Of a DNA stretch of 64,000 nt, positions 48,666 through 58,772 are shown in pieces. Within the stretch, counting starts at the first letter, position 1. Each line of letters begins with the position of its first letter. This DNA is from Siphonodentalium dalli (taxonomy: Eukaryota; Mollusca; Scaphopoda; Gadilida; Siphonodentaliidae), in contig CP136061.1 of NCBI GenBank assembly GCA_032622095.1, forward strand, positions 60,099,301 to 60,163,300, in the 5' to 3' direction. A program made the position numbers and the translations under genes. The notes beneath the pieces are model-generated. The model did not search any database and had not been told where the DNA came from. It worked only from the letters and a program-made list of their open reading frames with translations.

Positions 48666-48904
48666 CTTCTCATATAGACTGCACCCGACGCATGTACTGT
48701 TTGATGGTGGAGATACACAATTGTATAGGACACACCCGCCGGTACCATTGGCTGCAATTGCGTCACATCCGGCCACTTGTGAGCATAATGATGCGCACTC
48801 ATCTGCGGCAGAAATGGGCAACATTTCTCCGATGATCAGGAATCTGTCCAGCTGTGATGTCGGGATGAGTCGGAACACTGCATGTCCTGCTTGTGGATCA
48901 GTTT
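48660..48904 (-). CDS. C-type lectin-PAN gene B, exon encoding PAN/apple-like module
   Basis: Follows acceptor TTCTTTACAG in matching phase. Encodes ETDPQAGHAVFRLIPTSQ, LDRFLIIGEMLPISAADECA, CSQVAGCDAIAANGTGGC and LYNCVSPPSNSTCVGC, then SLYEKV and TAA (48,662-48,660). A donor-like AAG|GTCTAA lies at 48,666, so whether this is the last coding exon is unsettled. Differs from gene A at about a tenth of residues; cysteines are conserved. The extra NGT sequon is absent from A. Confidence 0.8.
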
Positions 48905-48936
48905 CTGTAAAGAAGCGTGCATGCATATACATGTAT

Positions 48937-51435
48937 ACATAAAACCTTCACATGATTTGTTATCAACTATTAGTATAGCGTTGAACTATGAAGACGCGAG
49001 GATTCATGAATATAATTTTACACCATCAACATATACTGTATTATAAGGATAGACAATTTAGAATGCGTTAAGCATAATTATTACAGATGAGAATCCTCTA
49101 AATTCACAGAGCGGCACAGCTGTGTTCCTGAGCGTCGGTATGTGGCACGAGAGCGATGGCGTAAGGATGGCTGAGATATTAGCCCGGACGGACAGAATAC
49201 CAGTATTTCCAGAATGATAGCTTTAAAACGGAAAATCAGAACAACGTCATTTGCCCCTGATTTGTGATCGGTCATGATGGTGATTCTCCACACCAAATTG
49301 CATTCGTATCCGATAACACATGGGCTGAGATATATACCCGGACTAGTCGACAAAGCCAATCCAGTATACTCCAATTTTGCTGCGAAAAGTTGGGAGTTAA
49401 AAAACAAACGAGATAGATACATATACATGTAACTAGTTTGATGTAAACGCGGTCATAACTCACAGATTTGAACAGTCAGTCGTAATTGACTATTTTAACT
49501 AGAATGCACTCACTGGAGCTGCCTATACTTGCACCCATCACTCATTTGACATATTTTGTGGTGTCTTGCCAACGACAGTTTGAATCACGGGTGCTGGGAC
49601 CTCTTCTGAGAGATCGATAGAAAATCTAGATATAAAATTTCAGTTCATCCAATCGGTAATCGGTTACCAGAAAAGCAATCTTTCAATATAGTTGGTTTAT
49701 GAACGATTTATTACCAAGAAAAAACCCGATAACAATGCAAATTAAGTAGTATTATATATATGGATTTAAAATATAATTCGTGCAACCATTTCATATTAGT
49801 GCATGTGCATTCTTTACATTCTGCATACTTCCGGTATGACGTAATATATTCGCGGAAGGACATCCTTGTAGACAAATAAACAAAGATCCCGACAGACCGA
49901 ACACATTACTTGCGTCCAGCAAGGGTCGATTTGACACCTAATTAGTAAAACATTCCTAGGGTCATTTTCATCTTAACGGGCAAACGCTAAAAAAAATACA
50001 TGCATGACTATTATATAGTCGCACACGCACAGGCGTAAATCCACAAAACAATGCACCCATTTTACCTTGAAAACGAGTATCATAATTGAGAGCCTTCATC
50101 ATATACATGCTGATTATGCATGGGAAACTGAAGCATGGAATATCTTTATCAGAGACAATCTTTGGAAAATTTGCTGCCTGACAAAAAATCAAAACGCGTT
50201 GAAACTTCCTTTTTTGAAAGTCGATATCTGACCATCAGAACCTCATATATACTGATGGCTCTTTAGCACGATCTACCTATTTATGGTAAAAAACATGCCA
50301 ATGGTCCGGTCAATGGCGGTCATGTGACATGGCTATATATGTTGTCCATATTATCGTCTCTAATGGCTATGCGTTTATTGCATGGACGAAAACAGACCCA
50401 ACAGAATTATCAACAATTCAAGTGTCAAACGTAAATGTCTTTCATTATTGTGCACGTTTTGAAAGTTTTAAAACTGCAAACGGTTCACGTCAATCGTTCA
50501 ACTCAGTCATCGTGACGTAGCCGGCTACATGTATGAAATATGTTTTATCATTTCTAAATGTATATCAACATCCGCTTCGCCAATCTTATGTACGTTCACT
50601 GTAATGGCAACGACAAAGGAGGTAAATAGTAACACGCTGGGCGATCGGCATCCAAAACCCGGATCGCATCTACAAGATTCCCGGTTCAAATATCCAAACA
50701 TCCTTATTTTTCAACAACATTGCGCTTGTTCCAAGTATAGTCTATTTAAATTACATATAAACAATTACTGCAGTGGAAAAATTATATGTAACGGGCCAGG
50801 GTGCTGCCAACATTATTATAGAACCTAACTTCAACGCCATGGACTTGATTTGCAAGTGTTGTGTTGCACCATTTGCAGTTTTTTTGCACTAGCCAATTTA
50901 TTCATATAAAGGTGGACCGGGTCGCTTTGGACCGGTCCAGGCATGGGAACAGGACCGGACTGTACCGCCGAGCTATTGGACCGGACCACATGGGTTGGTC
51001 CTGTCCGGTTCGCATTCATGATGCCGAACCGACTATATATGGGTAAATTGTGTCCGTTATATCGTGGACAACAAGCCGAATCCTCGATGACAACAGTGAA
51101 TGTACGTGCATGTTCTTTTCTAAAAACATTAATATGCAAGGGAAATTGTCATCAATTATTTCTATTTTCTTTGTAAATAGCATCGGATATATATGAATAA
51201 ATTGTAAGATAAATTATTATCAACACCATGTAGGACATGTAGGTAATTCAAGAGAAGCCAAAGGGTTATAAAGCACCTGGACCAGTTTGTCTATAACCAG
51301 ATTTGTTCCTGCACTGCAATAATATCTGCAGATACAGATACGGCCCGGATAAGTTAGCTCGACCCCACTCTACGGGTCTCGGAAACCCACATGGTGGTGC
51401 CAACGTATATGTATTATTGCTCCAGATCTGCTCAC
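48937..51435. other. Introns of lectin gene B, nothing else recognised
   Basis: Diverged partner of 15,364-17,712, without the copy-A inverted repeat. No additional exon with convincing splice sites. Near 50,915-51,010 there are several GGACCGG/CCGGTCC palindromic motifs. Confidence 0.45.
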
Positions 51436-51656
51436 CGAATGACTTCAAGCATACATATGGACCAATCACATCACACGGAAGATCGTGCCAGTCAGCATAC
51501 ACCGAGTTCATTGCTCCACACCATTGTCCGTTCAATCCAGGATTTGCAGCGGCCCAATTGAACCAGCTCAATGCTTCTCCGCTGAGGAATGTCCACATGT
51601 CATTATGTTGTTTGTCCTGAAATCCCAGCCAGTAATACGATGCAGTAACACTGTCA
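51436..51656 (-). CDS. C-type lectin-PAN gene B, exon encoding CTLD C-terminal half
   Basis: A 221-base exon with intact acceptor TTGTTTCAG and donor G|GTGAGC. It reads SDSVTASYYWLGFQDKQHND, TFLSGEALSWFNWAAANPG, GQWCGAMNSVYADWHDLPC and PYVCLKSFG. Joined to the previous exon it completes a CTLD with the expected disulfide cysteines and WLGF core. EPN/QPD and WND sugar motifs are replaced by ANP and WHD. The sequence differs from gene A at several residues, more than surrounding early-block DNA does. Confidence 0.87.
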
Positions 51657-52017
51657 CTGAAACAATGAAGTAAACGTATACTATGATTTACTGTAGTTTG
51701 TGCTGAATATTTGTCGCACTCCGTTTTAGCGCACTCTGATTTGTCGAGAAAACAGCTAACTTTGCCGACTCTTGTCTTGATTTCTTTCCACAATTGTGGT
51801 TGTAACATCAGAACAATGCTTGGATCATGTTACTGGCAGAAGAAATGCACACCTAAAATATTTTGACCCCGTTTCTTGCCATATCTAGCAACTTAAAAAA
51901 CCACAAATCACCGGGCTCTGATTTTTTTAATATAGAGTTATATATGTTATAGCCGATAAACTCCGAACTTGTTTAGGTATTCTGATTAAAATAGGACTAA
52001 AAAAGATCGATAAGTAA

Positions 52018-52265
52018 CGACGGATTATGACGATAATAATGACGATGACGATAATAATAACGATGACGATAATAATAACGATGACGATAATAATGACGAT
52101 GACGAAGATGATGATGAAAACGATGCTGATGATGATGATGACGATGACGACGAAATGGCGAGCATGCTGATGATTATGATGATTGCAGGGTAGCGGTTAT
52201 AATGGTGGTGGTGATGATGATGATGACGATGGTATTGATGATGATGATGATGATGATGGTGATTC
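52018..52265 (+). repeat. GATAATAATGAC / GATGATGAC microsatellite (copy B)
   Basis: Expanded counterpart of 19,005-19,085, about 250 bp with runs of GATGATGATGAT. Confidence 0.9.
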
Positions 52266-52497
52266 GCACTCGCCCTCTGATGACCTCATTATGCATAGGT
52301 TTCATCTTCTGGGAAGTATCTATAGTCTCAAATTAACATTGTTTTAGTTACTTTTTGCCCCTTCTGGGAAGTTTCTATATCCCATAATTTGCAGAAGATG
52401 AAATGCATAATCGAGGAGACTAATGGGTGAACATCACCAACTTCAACTGAGAAACTTCAATCTGATCCCAGGTATCTAATAGCAGTTGAGGCCTAAT

Positions 52498-52587
52498 CAG
52501 AATGAGGTTCTCAGAGGGTGAATTTGGTGAGGCTGGCCCGCTGTGCGTGATAGCGTCATAAATTCACCCTCTTTGAACCGCATTCTG
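52498..52587. repeat. Short inverted repeat, 28-bp stem with mismatches
   Basis: CAGAATGAGGTTCTCAGAGG (52,498 on) pairs with CCTCTTTGAACCGCATTCTG (ending 52,587); the inner GGTGAATTT/AAATTCACC also pair. Found only in copy B's lectin intron; probably a small foldback sequence. Confidence 0.8.
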
Positions 52588-52799
52588 CAAATGACAGACA
52601 TACTACTTGCAGGCTTTATTGTGCCGTATAGCTGGATATGTAGTTAATTGAGTAAGCAATCGATATGACGAACAACATAATGTGTGTGACCATTAACAAG
52701 CTTAAGGTAAATGTATATCACATCATCGTCAATTAGTTCGCCAACGGCAATGAAGCAAGGTCTATATCGTACTTGTCGATAAAGCCAAATAACATGATA

Positions 52800-53272
52800 T
52801 GAATCGTACGTGACACGTAGTGGAGCAATCACACATGATGTGCCTCAAATTTGCCTTTTTCGGCGACATAACGCTAACAATAATGTATGTAACATCATGC
52901 AGTGGTCACGAGGAGACACGACATGCCAAATTGACAAGACGTGTCGTGGATTGTAAAATCTTGTCTGGATTATCGTCATGACTTCTTCAATTTTCGTTTT
53001 CATTAAGCTGACCAACGAAATTGGTCTAAATGAAATTAATAGACTTAAATCACATGTGAATTCTTCGTAAGTTGTGAAGTAGTTACTTTCATTTTTATCG
53101 CGATGCTTCATTTCCAATTCCGCGTTTTTTGCAATCTCCACACGGTTGCTATCCGGAAGTCACGTGACAATTTCTCCAAAATCTATACCCGCGATCTTGA
53201 AAAATCACTGATGGATATAGAAAAACTATATGACGTCATTAACCCGCCTTATGTATAAGCATCCTTGGTGGT
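52800..53272 (-). repeat. About 470-bp dispersed segment with conserved open frame (copy-B intron)
   Basis: Inverse counterpart of 30,398-30,868, inserted in the lectin intron of copy B and absent from the matching place in A. The ACGTCATATAG and CACGTGACTTCCGG motifs are conserved. Confidence 0.8.
52845..53120 (-). CDS. Hypothetical small protein or exon (copy-B intron)
   Basis: Frame EMKHRDKNESNYFTTYEEFT through LMKTKIEEVMTIIQTRF to ALCRRKRQI; differs from the 30,542 version by a few conservative changes and a two-codon insertion (VSP). The ATG at 53,109 aligns with the MKHRD start of the other copy; an in-frame GTG lies further upstream but is an unlikely start. Function unknown. Confidence 0.28.
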   Translation of the reverse strand, partial: ELEMKHRDKNESNYFTTYEEFTCDLSLLISFRPISLVSLMKTKIEEVMTIIQTRFYNPRHVLSIWHVVSPRDHCMMLHTLLLALCRRKRQI

Positions 53273-54078
53273 TGCTATTATTTCAATTGTGAGTTGGCTC
53301 ACAATATCCAATCAACGAGCATGTGTTTGACACTGTCGATATAGGTGCGTTCACAATTCGGACTTTGTCCACGGTCTATGCACCGATTACCAGTGATGTG
53401 GTCATACAGTACATGTAAGACCAACTGGTTTAGTGGGAATATTTCGATACAAGCGCCAGAGCTTAGACATACTGAGAGTATGGTTTGATTATTTGATATG
53501 TCCGACATCACTCACATGTTCCATTCTTCCTCGGTAACAATTTGCATATTATATAGCCTTCACGTGAGATTTCCATAACTCTTTTGATGGGAAGAACCCA
53601 GAACTAATAAGTTCATTGACAATATCCGTAAAGTTATATTTATCTAAGATAGCGATATCATTGCCAATACACGAGATTTTCTTTGATTGTAAGTTGAGAT
53701 AGTGATGGAATCTTGATTCAAAGACAAAAATGATGCATAAGTTCGAGTTTCTCGCAGAAGTATCAGAAAGAAATACCGAGACATAGAGAAAGTCCACATG
53801 AAAATACACGAGATTTGTAGATTACGCGGTAGAGCTTTGTGGTATAATACCACATGCATATAGGTCAGCATTGCTGAGCATCAGTAAATACATTTTGGTA
53901 ATTGGTTTTATTTACCTTTAATAAAGTTATTATAAAAAAAAGAATTGCAAGTACACTGGAGATAGACGTAGCCTGGTTGGATATTCGGGATTCGAGTATG
54001 CATGTCATGCTGTGTAGGAAAACCTTTTCACAAAGCTCATATGGCGTCAACGAGCCAGATAAATACGTGTATACTGAC

Positions 54079-54253
54079 CTAATTATTGACATGAATCTGT
54101 CGTTGTCTGCCGAGTTTCTTATCTCCATCAGACTTCCGCCAGTTGCTTCACAGTCCGCTTGGGCGTTGTCAAATGTTTTTGGCGAAGTGAACTCTTTTAG
54201 GCAGACACTCCGAGCTCCATAGACTGTCCAGCCAATGGGGCACAATTGCAAAG
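54079..54253 (-). CDS. C-type lectin-PAN gene B, exon encoding CTLD N-terminal half
   Basis: Counterpart of 20,881-21,049. The acceptor TATTAACAG precedes a 175-base exon (6 bases, two codons, longer near its start than in A), which ends at donor AG|GTCAGT. It encodes CPIGWTVYGARSVCLKEF, ADCEATGGSLMEIRN and ADNDRFMSII. Ends in phase 2, leaving AG to join the T that opens the next exon (AGT, Ser). No signal-peptide exon was identified upstream. Confidence 0.85.
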
Positions 54254-54259
54254 CTGTTA

Positions 54260-55149
54260 ATAAATCAGGAATATGTTAAAAAGACAGCATGCGACAAGTG
54301 GAGATGATCCAGGCAAAGCATACACAATCATGTATCTGTCGGTGGAATTTTCTCTCAACATTTATAATTGAATTTGAGTGAATATATGAGCAAATTATAG
54401 CTAGTAGCCAATCAGAATGCTTGTTTCAGTGACAAATACTCAATTGAATTACAATTGAAACACAAACATCGTAAAATATACCATATTACAAATCTTTGCG
54501 CTACACAGTAATGTGCCGTTCAGTTTTGACTAAATGCAGTGTATACATTTTTTTAAAGCTTCTACTAATTGGGGTTGTTCTGTGGTAGCCTTTATGAGGG
54601 TTGCCTCTCCAATAGAACACATTTATATCATTTGATAACTACGATACACTCACATACTCAACGTTGATGACATTCCACGACATATATCACACTATATGGC
54701 ATTATTATGTCATTTCTGCACAATTTTAGATAAAATGTAACACATATTGTGTGGAATATACACATATTTGTTCTAAGAGAGTATCATTTACTTTGCGTCA
54801 GTTGGGTTTATCTGTCGTTTCGGACACTACATACCATGATATCGCTACGCTATTATTTTACGGGCGGAGAAAAGACTTCTACCTACCCCCGGAAAGCAAC
54901 TGACAAATTTGGTTGGAAAAACGAATTATGCGTCCTGATCAGGTCTCAAGATAGATTATCTCACGAATCTATATTGTGGATACGCCCATGGAGATCACAT
55001 AACCTGGGAACGTTTTGTCGTTCTGGTGGTGAACTTTATAACATTGAACACACAACGCAGGGAATATATTTCGCTTTAATACTTGTTCATCAAAGACATA
55101 GTACATGCGTATTCCACTATATTACTACTCCAGCACTATACTATACACT
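54260..55149. other. Region upstream of lectin gene B exons, no further exon recognised
   Basis: Matches A sequence split by large insertions (21,060-21,428, 24,264-24,590, 29,370-29,590). A signal-peptide exon is expected on the minus strand at or beyond this region, but I could not identify one. Confidence 0.45.
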
Positions 55150-56490
55150 CATTCGCGTATTCCACTATATATATACTAGAAGGTGACCCGACTTCGTCGT
55201 CCGGACTTTGACCTTGAATGGACCATTTTGAAGGTCAAGGCCAGGTGTGGTCCAACACCAAAACCCGAAAAATGGTGGAAATCGGCCCATTGGATACCGA
55301 GAAATCAGCCCAGCGGATACCGAGATACCCTATGCATCAAATTTCGTCCGTAAAAATCCGCCAGTTTAGCCAGATTTGATTTCCACTCAAGTATATAAAT
55401 GCGCCTCATATACACACACTCATTAATTATCAAGTTTCAACCTAAAGATAAATTACCATCCGTGCCCGAGATATCGCCAAGACGTCTAAAACAGTCAAAT
55501 GCATCGGCCGGTTAAGCGTTAACGTGATCTAACTTTATCACCTCTAACGACGTCATAGAAGTTACGCATTGTTTTTATCCTGATGGGAGATAGTACCACT
55601 TCTTCTTGATAATTGAGGCAGATAACTAAAACGGATACATATGTATTATATATCGTTGGAAAGAGGAAACACGAAAGATTCTCACAGTGTCATTATTATG
55701 ACTGGAATTTTATTATTCGCGCTGTTCCGAATCGATTTGTAAGCACCGAACTCAAATTAAAGTCCCGTAACACAGCGTAACAACAGATTTGACCTCGGCA
55801 CGTGAAAAGTTGACCTCGCATGGACAAATTAATAGGCCTATGTTACTCCTGACCCGAAAATACCCCCACATACCAAGTTTCATCGAAATTGGCTCAGCCA
55901 TTTTTGAGTCCATCGATTACACACACACACACAGACAGATACACACACACACCTTTCAAAATATATAATAGACTAGCCGATGAGCCCGACGTTGTCCGGG
56001 CTATTCAAAAACAAAATTTCAAGTCGATAGCTCTACCCGTTTCCGAGATCTGGTCTGCGCATGCGCGAAGCTGGCGTCGAACGGGCTCGGCGACCCGATA
56101 AAATTCGTATCCGGGGCAAGATACATTCACATAGCAAATTTCAAGTCGATAGCTCCACCCGTTTCCGAGATCTCGTCTGCGCATGCGCGAAGCTGGTGTC
56201 GCACGGCCTCGGCGACCCGATAAAATTCGTATCCGGGGCAAGATACATTCACATAGAAAATTTCAAGTCGATAGCTCCACCCGTTTCCGAGATCTCGTCT
56301 GCGCATGCGCGAAGCGGGCGCCGCACGGGCTCGCCAATACGACAACGTTCACCGCCTGGTCAAACTACACACACGTACCAAGTTTCGTCCCGATCGGTCG
56401 AGAATCGTAGATTTGTATAAATGACGGACAGACAGACAGACAAACAAACAAACATACAGACAGAGGTCTTCAAAATATATATGAGATTAC
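55150..56490. mobile_element. Copy-B-specific 1.3-kb insertion with retroelement-like tail motifs
   Basis: Copy A passes directly from ACTACTCGGCCACTATAC to ACCATTTAAAGAATTC (29,570-29,600), while B has this block between duplicated ATTACTACTCC-type flanks (55,122 and 56,485). It contains CCAAGTTTCATCGAAATTGG and CCAAGTTTCGTCCCGATCGG, each followed by ACACAC / ACAGACAGACA tracts, a pattern common in 3' regions of invertebrate repeats. Three 121-bp units lie inside. Class not determined. Confidence 0.7.
55990..56345 (+). repeat. Three tandem 121-bp units
   Basis: CCCGTTTCCGAGATCT recurs at 56,037, 56,158 and 56,279. Each unit also contains GCGCATGCGCGAAGC, TTTCAAGTCGATAGCTC and GACCCGATAAAATTCGTATC. 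Confidence 0.9.
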
Positions 56491-56779
56491 TACTCCACCA
56501 CTGTACACCCATTTGAAGAATTCATAATAATAATATGGTCAAAATATTTAACAAGTTCGGATGTGCCATTTCGTAATCCGCGATGTCTGAACTGTGAAAA
56601 CATGGAAACAAACATTCCTTCGTTCGTCCCTATAACAAATAACATATTAACAAACGATAAAAACCCAGCTCTGTTCTACCTCCACCTTCTACTTATCCGA
56701 ACGAGTACTTTTTTAACATGTTCTATATATACCAGTCGACATTCGTAATATCCCTTATAAAACACTCTGGTAAAGCCCT

Positions 56780-57345
56780 GTAAACCATGGTCTATATACC
56801 AGGCTCTACTTTGGTAAAATGTGATAAAGTCAGGTAAAGCCAGGTGAACAATGATATACTCTGGTAAATGTCATGTAAAGCCCATGTAAAAAGGACACAC
56901 ACTTGTAAATTCCAAGTAAACCATGCTAAAGTCAGGTCTACAATGATATACATGTACTCTGGTAAAGTCTTGTAAAACCATTAAAAAGACACAGCCTTGT
57001 AGATTACAACTAAGCCATGGTAAAGTCAGGTTTATAATGATATACTCTGGTAAAAGACATGTAAAATCAACAAAAAGAGAACACACTCCTGTATATGCCA
57101 AGTAAAGGCATGGTAAAGTCAGGTTAACACTGATATACTCTGGTAAAAGCGATATAAACCCATGTAAAAAGGAAATACCCTTGTAAATTTCAAATATAGT
57201 CATGGTAATGTCAGGTTAACAATGATATACTCTGGTAGCAGTCATGTACACCCATGTACATAAAAAGAACATACCATTGTAAATTCCAAGTAAATGCATG
57301 GTGTACCCCAATTTACACTCGTAAAATGCTGGTACAATGCTGGTG
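56780..57345 (+). repeat. About 93-bp tandem repeat (copy B)
   Basis: Same family as 29,860-30,240; CTCTGGTAAA recurs at about 93-bp steps (near 56,858, 56,951, 57,044, 57,137, 57,229). Marks the right end of the duplicated block. Confidence 0.88.
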
Positions 57346-57752
57346 AAACAGGACATACATGGGTAAACCCCATGTAAATAAGGAGATAATGTAGTAAATC
57401 ACTTCTTCTGGACAAACACTCTTTAAAAACGCTCTTTAAATGTTTGTATTATGATTTAATTTCCGTTATTTAGTCAATATAGATTTCTTCGATAAGAAAA
57501 TCAAACGCTCATAAAACACGGTTTACTTCACAAGTCGTAGGTTAGTTCAAACCGTGGACATACAACCATGGTGCTTTTTATATGGGATGGTTCCAGTCAG
57601 AGATGGATTATGTGAATAACTTTTGTTATAATTTTTTGTATTGATAACAGAGAATAACAAAGGAAGAAGAAACAAAATGCATGCACGTAATCATTCTCTC
57701 AATCCAGGACATGGAAGAGCGTAACTCTTTCATGCCCTGGCCTACTTTCCTA

Positions 57753-58203
57753 CTTGTGACATGTAACCATATATTATTGTCCGAAAATGGGCTTTCTTTT
57801 GCAACAACAATAGTGATAAAGAACAATAACTTAATATTTTCATCAGAAGAACTTAAAATTTCGCTTATTAGACAGCTAAAGTGGTCGATTGTGTGTAATA
57901 ATTAAGGTTTGCAGTAGCAAAGTTACAAACACTATGTGCAGTTTTAATTAATTTATGTTCTGAGTTTACCTTAAATAATATATGATTATCCGAATAACTT
58001 TAGTTCTACATTCCCTAGTATTAATGTTATCTGGCAGCTAATAACACATCCTTTGATTACGAATGAGGTGAGGTAATGTCATGCAATAATATACAAGTAG
58101 TACAAGGGGAATGATAGTATGAATCTTAGTCCTATGTCTAGACTAAAGTCCTGTATGTTTTCCTTGGAATTGTTCAGACTTACAATACCGAATAGTACCC
58201 GTC
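57753..58203 (+). repeat. 451-bp direct duplication, unit 1
   Basis: Begins CTTGTGACATGTAACCATAT and ends GAATAGTACCCGTC; followed immediately by unit 2 (58,204-58,654). By eye the units are identical, so the duplication is very recent or an assembly artefact. Confidence 0.95.
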
Positions 58204-58654
58204 CTTGTGACATGTAACCATATATTATTGTCCGAAAATGGGCTTTCTTTTGCAACAACAATAGTGATAAAGAACAATAACTTAATATTTTCATCAGAAG
58301 AACTTAAAATTTCGCTTATTAGACAGCTAAAGTGGTCGATTGTGTGTAATAATTAAGGTTTGCAGTAGCAAAGTTACAAACACTATGTGCAGTTTTAATT
58401 AATTTATGTTCTGAGTTTACCTTAAATAATATATGATTATCCGAATAACTTTAGTTCTACATTCCCTAGTATTAATGTTATCTGGCAGCTAATAACACAT
58501 CCTTTGATTACGAATGAGGTGAGGTAATGTCATGCAATAATATACAAGTAGTACAAGGGGAATGATAGTATGAATCTTAGTCCTATGTCTAGACTAAAGT
58601 CCTGTATGTTTTCCTTGGAATTGTTCAGACTTACAATACCGAATAGTACCCGTC
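58204..58654 (+). repeat. 451-bp direct duplication, unit 2
   Basis: Second unit, head-to-tail with 57,753-58,203, then CTACAAACTACAAAACG. Confidence 0.95.
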
Positions 58655-58772
58655 CTACAAACTACAAAACGTATATAAACCAGGGACTATAATTTAGGAG
58701 TGTTGGGTTTTTGTATATTTAAGTCCAAAATGTTAACAACTCTTCAAGGTGGAGTCCAATCAACCACAACAC

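Larger units (their letters stand above)
33091..57390. repeat. Large duplicated block, copy B
   Basis: Second copy of the block at 1-30,240. It begins with the same bases as the window start and ends around the roughly 93-bp repeat cluster near 57.3 kb. It lacks the Crypton-like insertion, the 8-bp-TSD hAT-like element, the TA-flanked 2.8-kb element and the giant inverted repeat of copy A, and carries its own insertions at 34,997-36,914, 42,680-44,022, 52,800-53,272 and about 55,150-56,490. Confidence 0.93.

Noticed and set aside
53299-53511. Minus-strand frame with QSPNCER and VKHMLVDW resembling the cysteine-histidine end of LINE reverse transcriptases
   Set aside because: The match is too short and lacks the full cysteine pattern; no reverse-transcriptase motif is found nearby.
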